This document shows positions 9,754 to 18,543 of a DNA stretch of 64,000 nucleotides, one piece after another. Position numbers and translations under genes: made by a program. The DNA is from an uncultured Bacteroidales bacterium (GTDB lineage Bacteria; Bacteroidota; Bacteroidia; Bacteroidales; UBA932), in assembly GCA_900321655.1 (NCBI GenBank), contig ONWU01000008.1, positions 1 to 64,000 of the forward strand, in the 5' to 3' direction. The number at the start of each line of letters is the position of its first letter. Positions within the stretch are counted from its first letter, which is position 1. The notes below the pieces were generated by a model. The model had not been told where the DNA came from, searched no databases, and saw only the letters and a list, made by a program, of their open reading frames with translations.

Positions 9754-11526
9754 CTATTCCGTCTTCAGGTTCAGGGCTATCTGGAGTTCGTCCAGCTGCT
9801 CCTGATCTATCTGGGACGGGGAATCAATCATCACATCCCTGCCCTGGTTGTTCTTGGGGAAGGCGATGTAGTCGCGGATGGTGTCCTGGCCGCCCATCAG
9901 GGCGCAGACGCGGTCGAAACCGAAGGCCAGGCCTCCGTGCGGCGGGGCGCCGAACTTGAAGGCGTTGATGATGAACCCGAACTTGTATTCGGCCTCTTCC
10001 GGGCCGATTCCCAGCACCTCGAACATACGTTTCTGCATATCGGCATTGTGGATACGGATGGAGCCGCCTCCCAGCTCGTTGCCGTTGAGAACGAAGTCGT
10101 AGGCATTGGCGCAGACGCGCTCCAGGTCTTCTTTCTTGTCGGAATAGAACCACTTCTCGTGCTCCGGCTTGGGAGCGGTGAAGGGGTGGTGCATGGCGTA
10201 GAAACGCTGGGTTTCGTCATCCCATTCCAGCAGCGGGAAGTCTACGATCCACAGCGGGGCAAACACGTCCGGCTTGCGGTAGCCCAGGCGGCCGCCCATC
10301 TCCAGACGGAGAACGCCCAGCATAGTCTGTACCTTGCGCTTGGCGGCGCCGCTCATCACCAGGATGAGGTCTCCGGGCTGCGCCTCGGCAGCAGCCGCTA
10401 TCTTCTGGAGATCTTCGGCCCCATAGAACTTGTCGATGGAGCTCTTGAAGGAACCGTCGGCATTCACTCGGATGTAGATGAGGCCCTTGGCGCCTACCTG
10501 GGGGCGTTTGACCCATTCGGTGAGCTCGTCAATCTGCTTGCGGGTATACTCGGAAGCGCCCGGCACGCAGATGGCGCCGATGTACGCGGCATCGTCCAGC
10601 ACGCTGAAGCCCTTGCCCTTGGCCGCCTCGGTGATTTCGTGGATTTTCATCCCGAAACGCACGTCCGGCTTGTCGGAGCCGTAGAAGTCCATGGCGTCGT
10701 ACCAGGTCATGCGGGGCAGCGGGTTGGGGATATCTACGTTCAGAACGTTCTTGAACAGGGTGCGCATCATCCCTTCGAAGGTATTCAGGACGTCTTCCTG
10801 CTCCACGAAGGACATTTCGCAGTCTATCTGGGTGAATTCCGGCTGTCGGTCTGCGCGGAGGTCCTCGTCACGGAAGCAGCGCACAATCTGGAAGTAGCGG
10901 TCGTAACCGGCTACCATCAGCAGCTGCTTGAAGGTCTGTGGGCTCTGCGGCAGGGCGTAGAACTGGCCGGGATTCATACGGGAAGGAACCACAAAGTCTC
11001 TGGCGCCTTCCGGGGTGGACTTGATCAGGTAAGGGGTTTCGATCTCCATAAAGCCCAGGCTGTCCAGGTAGTTGCGGGCCTCGTGGGCCACCTTGTGCCG
11101 AAGGGCCAGGGCGCGCTGCAGCGGGCCGCGGCGGAGGTCCAGGTAACGGTACTTGGCGCGGAGATCCTCACCGCCGTCGCTCTCTTCCTCGATGGTGAAG
11201 GGAGGGGTGACGCTCTTGTTGAGGATGGTGATGGCCTCCAGCTTGATCTCAATGTCTCCGGTGGGCATCTTGGCGTTCTTGGCGCTGCGCTCCACCACTT
11301 CACCCCTGGCCTGGATTACGAATTCACGGCCCAGGGAGGTGGCGGTTTCCACCAGGGCGGCGGGGGCATCGGCCTCCACTACCAACTGGGTGATGCCGTA
11401 ACGGTCGCGAAGGTCTATGAAGGTCATTCCGCCCAGTTTACGGGCTTTCTGAACCCATCCGGCCAGGGTTACTTTCTGGCCTTTGTTCTCAATGCGGAGC
11501 TCCCCGCAGGTGTGTGTTCTGTACAT
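9754..11526 (-). CDS. aspS: Aspartyl-tRNA synthetase
   Basis: A 590-residue class II synthetase that charges tRNA-Asp. It starts at [11 protein letters not shown]; further upstream ATGs are not needed. It has the N-terminal OB-fold anticodon-binding domain (residues 1-105), motif 2 in [16 protein letters not shown], the bacterial GAD insertion in the middle, and motif 3 in [14 protein letters not shown]. The length is typical of the bacterial type. It shares a short divergent region with ksgA and is the first gene of an apparent operon with GH20 and GH31, an unusual pairing of a housekeeping gene with secreted hydrolases. Confidence 0.97.
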   Translation of the reverse strand: MYRTHTCGELRIENKGQKVTLAGWVQKARKLGGMTFIDLRDRYGITQLVVEADAPAALVETATSLGREFVIQARGEVVERSAKNAKMPTGDIEIKLEAITILNKSVTPPFTIEEESDGGEDLRAKYRYLDLRRGPLQRALALRHKVAHEARNYLDSLGFMEIETPYLIKSTPEGARDFVVPSRMNPGQFYALPQSPQTFKQLLMVAGYDRYFQIVRCFRDEDLRADRQPEFTQIDCEMSFVEQEDVLNTFEGMMRTLFKNVLNVDIPNPLPRMTWYDAMDFYGSDKPDVRFGMKIHEITEAAKGKGFSVLDDAAYIGAICVPGASEYTRKQIDELTEWVKRPQVGAKGLIYIRVNADGSFKSSIDKFYGAEDLQKIAAAAEAQPGDLILVMSGAAKRKVQTMLGVLRLEMGGRLGYRKPDVFAPLWIVDFPLLEWDDETQRFYAMHHPFTAPKPEHEKWFYSDKKEDLERVCANAYDFVLNGNELGGGSIRIHNADMQKRMFEVLGIGPEEAEYKFGFIINAFKFGAPPHGGLAFGFDRVCALMGGQDTIRDYIAFPKNNQGRDVMIDSPSQIDQEQLDELQIALNLKTE

Positions 11527-11554
11527 ATGATGGTTTAATTTGTATTCCAATTTA

Positions 11555-11562
11555 CAAAGATA
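11555..11562 (-). promoter_or_regulatory. -7 box of the aspS promoter
   Basis: TATCTTTG on the minus strand, 28 bp before the aspS ATG, in the same 71-bp divergent region as the ksgA promoter. The two -7 boxes lie about 22 bp apart, back to back. Confidence 0.5.
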
Positions 11563-11584
11563 AGCAATTTTCCCTGAAAGTAAT

Positions 11585-11592
11585 TATCTTTG
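11585..11592 (+). promoter_or_regulatory. -7 box of the ksgA promoter (leaderless type)
   Basis: TATCTTTG ends 5 bp before the ksgA ATG at 11598, predicting a transcript that begins at or within a base or two of the start codon. Confidence 0.5.
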
Positions 11593-11597
11593 CAGGT

Positions 11598-12368
11598 ATG
11601 ACAGAAGTACGCGCAAAAAAGGCCCTGGGCCAGCATTTCCTCACGGACCAGAAGGTGGCCCGCGCCATCGTGGATGCCCTGCACGGCGGGCTTCCCACGC
11701 TGGAAGTGGGGCCCGGAATGGGCGTCCTTACCCAGTATCTGCTGGAAAGGGAAGACATTGACCTGAAGCTTATCGAGATAGATACGGAGAGCGTGGAATA
11801 CCTTCTCACGCACTTCCAGGGTATGCAGGGCAAGCTGATGGAGGGAGACTTCCTGAGGCTCAAACTGGAAAAACTCTTCCCGGAGAAGTTTGCCATCATC
11901 GGCAATTTCCCCTACAACATTTCTTCCCAGATCTTTTTCAAGGTGCTGGACTACAAGGACAGCATTCCGGAGGTGGTGGGAATGGTGCAGAAGGAAGTGG
12001 CCGAAAGGATTGCCGAAAAGCCCGGAAGCAAAACCTACGGCATCCTATCCGTGCTTCTGCAGGCCTGGTACGACATCGAATACCTTTTCACAGTGGGTTC
12101 CGGCTGCTTTGCCCCGCCGCCCAAGGTGGAAAGCGCCGTCATCCGCCTCACCCGCAATTCCCGCACCAGCCTGGGCTGCGACGAGGCCCTGTTCAAGACG
12201 GTGGTGAAAACCGCCTTCGGCCAGCGGCGCAAGATGATGCGCAATCCCCTCAAACCCCTGGCCCTGGCCCGCGGCAAAGCCGACGTCCTTTCCCAGGACA
12301 TCTTCTCCCAGCGCCCCGAACAGCTCTCCGTAGAGGACTTTGTGGCGCTTACCAATCTGCTGGATTAG
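11598..12368 (+). CDS. rsmA (ksgA): 16S rRNA (adenine1518/1519-N6)-dimethyltransferase
   Basis: A 256-residue SAM-dependent methyltransferase that dimethylates two adenines near the 3' end of 16S rRNA during small-subunit maturation. The start MTEVRAKKALGQHFL contains the family's FLxD entry motif. The SAM-binding segment is LEVGPGMGVLT and the catalytic motif is NFPYNIS. The C-terminal domain ends LSVEDFVALTNLL. The length is normal. An upstream in-frame ATG exists but lies before the promoter box, so 11598 is chosen. The stop codon overlaps that of the convergent HAD gene. Confidence 0.96.
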   Translation: MTEVRAKKALGQHFLTDQKVARAIVDALHGGLPTLEVGPGMGVLTQYLLEREDIDLKLIEIDTESVEYLLTHFQGMQGKLMEGDFLRLKLEKLFPEKFAIIGNFPYNISSQIFFKVLDYKDSIPEVVGMVQKEVAERIAEKPGSKTYGILSVLLQAWYDIEYLFTVGSGCFAPPPKVESAVIRLTRNSRTSLGCDEALFKTVVKTAFGQRRKMMRNPLKPLALARGKADVLSQDIFSQRPEQLSVEDFVALTNLLD

Positions 12369-13495
12369 ATTCCGCCGCCGTCCACGCTGCCGCGGATGGG
12401 TGCGAAGTTGGGCTGCAGCAGATAGCGGCCGTCATTGCCCTCCTGCCGGGCCTGCGCGGCCAGTTTTCCAATCTTGGACTCCGGGCTTCGACCCACATCG
12501 ATGATGAGTCCGTGCACCGTATTGCCGAAGGAAGTGAGCATCGGTACGTCTCCGTTGGAGTCCCCTGCCACCAGGATGGGGCCCACCTTGCCGTGAAGCG
12601 GAGCCATATGGGTGTTGATGCAGCGGACCTTTCCGTCCTTGATGGGCTGAACATAGGAAGGGTCATATTCGGCCACTATCTTTTCTCCCGGAACAAAGCG
12701 AAGGCCGAAAACCTGCTCCTCAGGCAGGCCGACACCCAGTTGGGGGTCACAGGCGAGCACCTCGACGATAAGCTCCAGCGAGGCGGAACATACATAAGGC
12801 GTAATTCCGTTGGCCTGGAGGGTATGATACAGATCTTTCATCTCCGGGGAGAGCCAGATGCCGCGCTCTACGAGCTGGCTCCATTGTCCGTCCGGAGAAG
12901 TCCACTCCTGCACTTCCAGCTTGTCCTTTCCCAGCTGGTCTTCAAGGGCTTCGCGCACCACCTCGCGGGCCTCTTCCTCCGTAAAGCCGGCCAGAAGGCC
13001 CGGCATCCAGAGATAGGATACCTCATAACCGAACACATCGTCCATCTCCACCAGGAGGGTGGCCATCCGGGCGCGGAAGTCCAGATACTCCGGGGAGGCA
13101 TAAACCTCCTCCCACGACATTCCGGCTCCCAGCTTATGCACCAGGCGCTCGTGCTCCGCCTCCAGCATATTGCCCATATCGGTAAACGTCACGCCGGGAG
13201 CAATCTCCCGGGAAGGATCCGGAATGCCGTCCAGGAAATTGTGTTCCGGGGCATCGGCATAGCGCAAATGCTCTACCTGATAGACCCAGAGGGCCTGGGA
13301 CACATCGTGGACGATGGAGGTTTTGTCAAAATCGAACACGGCGTAGGCGCCCGAATCCCTATAATTGTCCAGGAGATTGTTCAGGTGATTCTGGATGCGG
13401 GGATCCCAGTTGCCGGCGGAGAGATAACGATGCTGCACCGTCGGATGGCAGGCCAGCGTAAGGGTCAGGGAAATCAGTAGAAAAATGCGTTTCAT
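12365..13495 (-). CDS. HAD-superfamily phosphatase lipoprotein
   Basis: A 376-residue protein with a lipoprotein signal (LISLTLTLACHP). HAD motif I is FDFDKTSIV with the two catalytic aspartates. The serine of motif II is in VCSASLELIVEV, and motif IV is VAGDSNGDVPML. The long helical cap between motifs I and II resembles phosphoserine/phosphorylcholine phosphatase-type HAD proteins. It should dephosphorylate a small molecule outside the cytoplasm; the substrate is unknown. It converges on ksgA with overlapping stops and diverges from the ECF sigma gene. Confidence 0.82.
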   Translation of the reverse strand: MKRIFLLISLTLTLACHPTVQHRYLSAGNWDPRIQNHLNNLLDNYRDSGAYAVFDFDKTSIVHDVSQALWVYQVEHLRYADAPEHNFLDGIPDPSREIAPGVTFTDMGNMLEAEHERLVHKLGAGMSWEEVYASPEYLDFRARMATLLVEMDDVFGYEVSYLWMPGLLAGFTEEEAREVVREALEDQLGKDKLEVQEWTSPDGQWSQLVERGIWLSPEMKDLYHTLQANGITPYVCSASLELIVEVLACDPQLGVGLPEEQVFGLRFVPGEKIVAEYDPSYVQPIKDGKVRCINTHMAPLHGKVGPILVAGDSNGDVPMLTSFGNTVHGLIIDVGRSPESKIGKLAAQARQEGNDGRYLLQPNFAPIRGSVDGGGI

Positions 13496-13510
13496 TCGGT
13501 ATAATTTTCG

Positions 13511-13541
13511 CAAATTTACGAAAGAACGGTTTTTTCTGCAA
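13511..13541 (-). promoter_or_regulatory. Promoter of the HAD phosphatase gene
   Basis: On the minus strand TTG (13541-13539), exactly 20 bp, then TAAATTTG (13518-13511): a full match to the Bacteroidota -33/-7 pattern. It lies about 15 bp before the ATG. Confidence 0.65.
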
Positions 13542-13583
13542 CAAATCCATTTTCCGTACGTCTTTAAGATAGAACGAAACAAA

Positions 13584-14075
13584 ATGACACGGCAAGAAAT
13601 CACAGCATTCTATCAGCAGCACCACCGGCGGGTCTACAACACCGCCTGGAGGATCCTGAGGAATTCTGACGATGCCGAGGAAGTGATGCAGGACACCTTT
13701 ATCAAATATATAGGCCGAAAAGACGGCACTCCGCTCACCGAAGAGCAAACTGCGGCCTGGTTGTCCAGAACCTGCATCCGGGCTTCCATCGACCGCCTTC
13801 GGGAGCGGAAAAGAAGGGCCGATTTCCTGGAGCTCTACGCCGTAGACGAAAGTGAGGTGGAGCAGCCGGAAGTTCCCCTGGAGGGATGGGAGGTATCCAC
13901 GGTGCTCAAGGCCTTGGAGCAGTTGGAAGAGCCGTACCGGCTGGTTCTCAACCTGGTTCTTCTGGAAGGGCTGGATTATGAGGAAATCTCTGCTTTCACG
14001 GGTAAAAAAGAAACAACGCTGCGTTCCATCTACTCCCGGGGACGCGCCCAACTAATAAAAAGACTTGGAAAATGA
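13584..14075 (+). CDS. ECF-type RNA polymerase sigma factor
   Basis: A 163-residue sigma-70-family protein. Region 2 holds RRVYNTAWRILRNSDDAEEVMQDTF, here split around the core-binding and -10-recognition helices; region 4 holds LVLLEGLDYEEIS followed by KKETTLRSIYSRGRAQL, a helix-turn-helix for the -35 element. There is no extra domain. The start at 13584 gives a standard ECF N-terminus. The stop overlaps the ATG of the next gene (ATGA), which is a probable anti-sigma factor, and a DUF2807 protein follows. It probably controls a small envelope-related regulon. Confidence 0.9.
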   Translation: MTRQEITAFYQQHHRRVYNTAWRILRNSDDAEEVMQDTFIKYIGRKDGTPLTEEQTAAWLSRTCIRASIDRLRERKRRADFLELYAVDESEVEQPEVPLEGWEVSTVLKALEQLEEPYRLVLNLVLLEGLDYEEISAFTGKKETTLRSIYSRGRAQLIKRLGK

Positions 14076-14506
14076 AGGAGTTAGAACAATACATCCGCTC
14101 CCACGCCGGCGAGTTTGACGTGATGGAACCCGCTCCGGGTCACGAGGACCGCTTCCTCTCCCGCCTGGAAGAGGCTCAGAAGGCGGCCCGCCGCCCCTGG
14201 CGGGTGGTCTGGAGCGCGGCTGCGGTCGCCGCTGCCATATCGGCCCTTTTCATTGTGGAAGGCCATCGGAGAAACAGCCCGGAAGCCATCTATATGGCTT
14301 ATATGGACCAGGTTTCCAGACTTTATGCCGATTGTCCGGTGGATGCCGGAGAGGACTGGGACCAAAGTCTGGCCGCTCTGACGGAGGAAACCAGTCCGCT
14401 GTTTCTGCAGCTACCGGAAGAGCTGTCCCAAAGACAGAAAGCCCACATCCTCAAAGAGCACTATGCCTCCCTTCTGGAAGGCGCCAAACAACTTGTCAAT
14501 CAATAA
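14072..14506 (+). CDS. Probable anti-sigma factor, single-pass membrane protein
   Basis: A 144-residue protein with about 45 cytoplasmic residues, one transmembrane helix (VVWSAAAVAAAISALFIVEG) and a periplasmic tail of about 80 residues. No zinc-finger HxxxCxxC motif is present. Identification as the anti-sigma factor rests on the 4-bp overlap with the ECF sigma gene and on topology, not on recognised sequence motifs. DUF2807 starts 12 bp later. Confidence 0.6.
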   Translation: MKELEQYIRSHAGEFDVMEPAPGHEDRFLSRLEEAQKAARRPWRVVWSAAAVAAAISALFIVEGHRRNSPEAIYMAYMDQVSRLYADCPVDAGEDWDQSLAALTEETSPLFLQLPEELSQRQKAHILKEHYASLLEGAKQLVNQ

Positions 14507-14518
14507 ATCATTAATACC

Positions 14519-15427
14519 ATGAAAAAAATTATCACCCTTTTCGCGGCCGCTTTGATGGCCCTTGCGCCCGCCGCCGCCAACAACAATCCGGAAACCGTCA
14601 AGAAGGAAACCAAAACTTTCCAGGTGGCTTCTTTTGAAGGACTGGAGGTGTCCTGGATCTTCCAAGTGGAACTGTCCCAGGCCTCCCAGCAGAAGGTGGT
14701 GGTGGAAGCCCCGGATTTCCTGATGCCCTACCTCAAGGTGAAGGTCCGGGACAACAAACTCATCCTGGGCGTGGACAACCTGCCGGGAAATATCCGCCGC
14801 AGGGTGGAGAAGGAAAACCACACGGTACGCGCCATCGTGGCCATGCCGGAACTCTCGGACCTGGAGATGTCCGGCGCCAGCAAAGTAGTGGCCACGGGAG
14901 ATTTCCAAACCACCCACTTTGAAATGGAGCTGAGCGGCGCTTCTTCCCTCAAGGGTCTGAAGATGTCTGCCAGAGATGCCGACTTAGAATGCAGCGGCGC
15001 CAGCAAATTCCAGATGACCGGGAAAGTAAACACCCTTGAAATGGACCTTTCCGGTGCCTCCAAGGGCTCCTGGGAGGGAGACGCCAGCCTGGCAGACCTG
15101 GATCTTTCCGGATCGGCCAAACTGGATATGAGCGGCGCTTTTGACAACCTCAAGGCAGAGGTATCGGCCGCCAGTAACCTGCAGGCAAGAGGCTCCTTGA
15201 AAACGCTGCATCTCTCCTGCTCCGGGGCCGCCAAGGCAGACCTGGTGGAATGCCCCACGAAAGACCTCTGGGTGGTGCTGAGCGGCGCTTCATCTGCCCG
15301 CGTCAATGCCCTTGAAACGCTCTCCGCCCACGTTTCCGGCGCATCCAAATGTCAATACAAAGCCGGCGAGAAGCTCCAGATTACCGAGATGGATGTGGAC
15401 CGCGCCGCCAGTCTGAAAAAACTGTAG
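14519..15427 (+). CDS. DUF2807 (GIN-type head domain) exported beta-solenoid protein
   Basis: A 302-residue protein with signal peptide (MKKIITLFAAALMALAPAAA). It has the DUF2807/'putative auto-transporter adhesin head GIN' pattern: SFEGLEVSW near the start, then a repeated SGAS/SGAA/SGSA motif at roughly 20-residue spacing from about residue 115 to the end. This is expected to form a right-handed beta-helix. Function is unknown in the family. It is the third gene of the ECF sigma/anti-sigma operon and may be a regulon output or stress sensor. Confidence 0.85.
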   Translation: MKKIITLFAAALMALAPAAANNNPETVKKETKTFQVASFEGLEVSWIFQVELSQASQQKVVVEAPDFLMPYLKVKVRDNKLILGVDNLPGNIRRRVEKENHTVRAIVAMPELSDLEMSGASKVVATGDFQTTHFEMELSGASSLKGLKMSARDADLECSGASKFQMTGKVNTLEMDLSGASKGSWEGDASLADLDLSGSAKLDMSGAFDNLKAEVSAASNLQARGSLKTLHLSCSGAAKADLVECPTKDLWVVLSGASSARVNALETLSAHVSGASKCQYKAGEKLQITEMDVDRAASLKKL

Positions 15428-15430
15428 GGC

Positions 15431-17359
15431 TTAGAACTGGAAATAGATGAAACTCTGGAGATCGGCCGTGATGAACTGGTAGATGAGCAGAACCAGCAGT
15501 ACCACCACCAGGCCCATCCAGCCCAGCGGGAGACGAGAGAAAGCCAGACGGTAACGCCGCTTGAAGCGCTCCGGCAGCCAGTGGATGATCATTCCCAGAA
15601 CAAAGATAATGAGCACGGTACGGTGCTCCCAAGCCATGGCCGGCACCTTGGAGAGATCCCAGGTGCCGCCAATTTGATTGACCATATTCTTGGCGGTATT
15701 CCAGGCCTGCTCATTGGCCAGGGCGGGGTCCAGATTGGAGCCACTGCGGAAGAAAAGGCGCGTAAAGGTTATGAAAACGAAGGTCTGGAAGATGTCCCAG
15801 GCGCGGGAGGTCCAGTTCACAGACCGCACCCACCAGGGATCCCTGGCCCTGACCAGGTTCAGGTTGGCATCCAGCGTATAAACGGGTTCCGGCGCAGGAA
15901 CAAGGGCGTTAAAGGCCCACTTGACCAGCGTTCCCACCCAGATAATCAGAAGCCAAACCAGGAACAGGTTCCAAACCGGGGCCGGAGTAATGCGGGAAAG
16001 AAGGAGCACCAGCAGCGTGAAGAACGTCACAATCCCCACTTTCTGGATCATACTGCGTCCGGTCCACACCTTGTAAATGACCATCCCGATACCGTTGAGG
16101 CCGCCCCAGATCATAAAATTCCAACTGGCCCCGTGCCACAGGCCGCCCAGCAGCATCGTGTTCATGGAATTGATGTTGGTGGTAATGAGCTTGCGGTCCG
16201 CCGGCTTCTTCCAGGCCCAGAGGCCGATGGCCCCCGCCACCAGCACTACGGCCAGCCCCACCCACCAGCTGCCGCTAAGGAAAGAGCCGATGATGGCGAT
16301 GGCGGCGATGATGATATAAGTGGCGGGCGTAGCATTTCGGTTGCCGCCCAGCGGAATGTAAAGGTAGTCCCGGAGCCAGCGGCTGAGGGTCATATGCCAG
16401 CGGCGCCAGAACTGCTGCGTATTCACGGCCTTATAGGGTGAATCGAAGTTCTTGGGCAGGTAGAAACCCATCAGCATGGCCACGCCGGTAGCGATGTCCG
16501 TGTAGCCGGAAAAGTCTGCATAGACCTGCAGGGAATAGCAGAAAAGGGCCGACAGGTTCTCGAAGCCGCTGTACATCAGGGGATTCTCAAACACACGGTC
16601 TGCGAAGTTGACGGCCAGGTAATCGGCCAGGATGAGCTTTTTCAGCAGGCCGTTCATAATCCAGAAGATGGCTATCCCGAACCAACGTCGGCTCAGGTTG
16701 TAAGGCTTGTGCAGCTGCTCCACAAATTCCACGGCCCGCACGATGGGACCGGCCACCAGCTGGGGGAAAAAGCTGAGATAGAAGCCGAAATCCAGGAAAT
16801 TCCCTACAGGCTCGATCTTCCTTCGCTTCACATCCACCATATAGCTCACGGCCTGGAAGGTGAAGAAGGAAATGCCTACCGGCAGGATGATGGCGTCTAC
16901 ACGGAAAATACTGGCCCCCGTGAGCATGTTCAGCCACTCTCCCAGCACATCGTGCACCTCCAGCGACAGGCCGAAGAGGTTGTTCACAAAGTCCGTGAGG
17001 AAGTACGCATACTTGAAATACGCCAGGATGCCCAGGTCTACCACCACGCTGACGGCGGTGAGGGCCGATCGGCCTTTCTCCCCCTTGATACGGCTCAGCC
17101 ACTTGGCGGCCAGATAGTTATAGACAATGACGAATACCAGCAGGGCCAGAAAAACGCCACTGGTCTTGTAATAGAAGAACAGTGACACGGCAAACAGGTA
17201 TGCGTTTCTGAGAAGCGGCTTGGAATGGATGAGGGAAAAACCGGCAAACACCAGTGCAAAGAAGGCCCAGAAATAGAACTGGGTGAACAGCAGCGGGTGC
17301 GCCTGGTCAAAGGAGAACAGGTTCTTCAGGAAATCCCATATGAGGTCCCAGAAGGTCAT
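15431..17359 (-). CDS. MBOAT-family membrane O-acyltransferase (AlgI/DltB-like)
   Basis: A 642-residue polytopic protein. The MBOAT core includes QFWRRWHMTLSRWLRDYLYIPLGGNR and the catalytic histidine in LLGGLWHGASWNF. It carries extra hydrophobic segments between these two motifs (about 40 residues) and a soluble stretch before the last helix, making it longer than AlgI (about 520). Such proteins move an acyl group, usually acetyl, across the membrane to a secreted glycan or lipid. It overlaps the upstream SGNH gene by 4 bp; two SGNH hydrolase-like partners precede it, as in polysaccharide O-acetylation systems. Confidence 0.9.
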   Translation of the reverse strand: MTFWDLIWDFLKNLFSFDQAHPLLFTQFYFWAFFALVFAGFSLIHSKPLLRNAYLFAVSLFFYYKTSGVFLALLVFVIVYNYLAAKWLSRIKGEKGRSALTAVSVVVDLGILAYFKYAYFLTDFVNNLFGLSLEVHDVLGEWLNMLTGASIFRVDAIILPVGISFFTFQAVSYMVDVKRRKIEPVGNFLDFGFYLSFFPQLVAGPIVRAVEFVEQLHKPYNLSRRWFGIAIFWIMNGLLKKLILADYLAVNFADRVFENPLMYSGFENLSALFCYSLQVYADFSGYTDIATGVAMLMGFYLPKNFDSPYKAVNTQQFWRRWHMTLSRWLRDYLYIPLGGNRNATPATYIIIAAIAIIGSFLSGSWWVGLAVVLVAGAIGLWAWKKPADRKLITTNINSMNTMLLGGLWHGASWNFMIWGGLNGIGMVIYKVWTGRSMIQKVGIVTFFTLLVLLLSRITPAPVWNLFLVWLLIIWVGTLVKWAFNALVPAPEPVYTLDANLNLVRARDPWWVRSVNWTSRAWDIFQTFVFITFTRLFFRSGSNLDPALANEQAWNTAKNMVNQIGGTWDLSKVPAMAWEHRTVLIIFVLGMIIHWLPERFKRRYRLAFSRLPLGWMGLVVVLLVLLIYQFITADLQSFIYFQF

Positions 17360-18543
17360 CTCCCCTTGTAATAGTCTTCCAGAATGGCGTCAAACAGCAT
17401 ATCGGCCACCTCCCGGTATCCCTGGGGAGTGAAATGAACCTTGTCGGCCTGGGCCAGGCCGGCCGTTTCCCAACTGGCCATGGAGCCGTAGCCTCCCATC
17501 ACTTCGTACCAGTCCCAGAACACGGCTTTGTATTCGGCCGCCAGGTCCCGGAAGGCCTTTTCGGCCCGGGCCGTGTGCTCGTTCACGCCGCGTCCCCTTC
17601 GCCAACTGTCGTTGATACCGGTGAACAGGAAGGCGCAGCGGGGATTCACCTTCTTGATTTCCTGGATGATGGCGCGGTAATTGGCCTTGAAATAATCTTC
17701 GTCAAAGTCTCCTCCCTGGATGTCGTTGATGCCGATGGAGAAAACCACCAGGTCTGGGCGGACGCGGCGAAGATCCTCCGTCAGGCGGCTGCAACGGCGC
17801 CAGGAATGCGTGGATGCGCCGTTCACCCCGGCTTCGCTAAGGGTGAATCCGGCATTGGGACGGTCCAGATACAGGCCTCTCACGGTGTATTTTCCCTTAC
17901 CTTTGAAGGAGAGCTGCAGCCAGTCCGTATAGTACGGGAGGTCGAAGTGGCAGAGTTCTTTTCCAATGACTCCGCGCACCGTGTCCCGGCCATTGAGGAC
18001 GATGACGGGCTCCAGGGAACCCTCTCCCAGCACATCCACCTTGTTGAAGCAGTAGTGCTGCTGGAGCAGCTGATTCTCCTTCAGAACCAGGTCTACCACT
18101 ACACGGGCCGATGTATCCCGTGCCGTCACGGCCATTCCGCTGACGCCCAGCTGGGCATCCCGCGGCTTGAGGCAGGTGGCACTTTCCCACGAGCCCTGCC
18201 AGGAGGTATTGTAGCTGGAGGGCGTATTGGTGCCGGCCGCCGAGAAGGGGAAAACCAGGCCCCGGCCCCCGTCTATGCCGTAGCGGAGAGACAGGAAATG
18301 CCGACGCAGGCGGTCTGTAAAGGTGCCGCCCTGCACATGGGAGCCGCCCATATGAAGCACCTTGACATCCGTATTGCCGGTGGAAAGGAGGGTATCCAGC
18401 TTACGGAGGAAAAGGGCATAATCCGGCGACTGGCCGGCCGGATATTGGATCTGGCTCTTGTCCGGACGCATAAAAGGATACCTGCGCGCCCCGGCGGGGA
18501 GCAGCATTCCCAAAAGCAACACACACAGAATCAAACGTTTCAT
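17356..18543 (-). CDS. SGNH/GDSL-type hydrolase or acyltransferase partner (second of pair)
   Basis: A 395-residue exported protein (signal MKRLILCVLLLGMLLPAGA). SGNH blocks are seen: LHMGGSHVQGG (block I, with GGS in place of GDS but the serine kept), VVFSIGINDIQGGDF (block III Asn) and DKVHFTPQGY (block V Asp-x-x-His). A catalytic triad is therefore possible. It overlaps both neighbours by 4 bp (ATGA), and probably acts periplasmically with the MBOAT protein in glycan O-acylation or deacylation. Confidence 0.82.
   Translation of the reverse strand: MKRLILCVLLLGMLLPAGARRYPFMRPDKSQIQYPAGQSPDYALFLRKLDTLLSTGNTDVKVLHMGGSHVQGGTFTDRLRRHFLSLRYGIDGGRGLVFPFSAAGTNTPSSYNTSWQGSWESATCLKPRDAQLGVSGMAVTARDTSARVVVDLVLKENQLLQQHYCFNKVDVLGEGSLEPVIVLNGRDTVRGVIGKELCHFDLPYYTDWLQLSFKGKGKYTVRGLYLDRPNAGFTLSEAGVNGASTHSWRRCSRLTEDLRRVRPDLVVFSIGINDIQGGDFDEDYFKANYRAIIQEIKKVNPRCAFLFTGINDSWRRGRGVNEHTARAEKAFRDLAAEYKAVFWDWYEVMGGYGSMASWETAGLAQADKVHFTPQGYREVADMLFDAILEDYYKGR

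Noticed and set aside
14072..14506. Naming the membrane protein as a zinc-binding anti-sigma factor
   Set aside because: The HxxxCxxC motif is missing. Only position and topology support an anti-sigma role.
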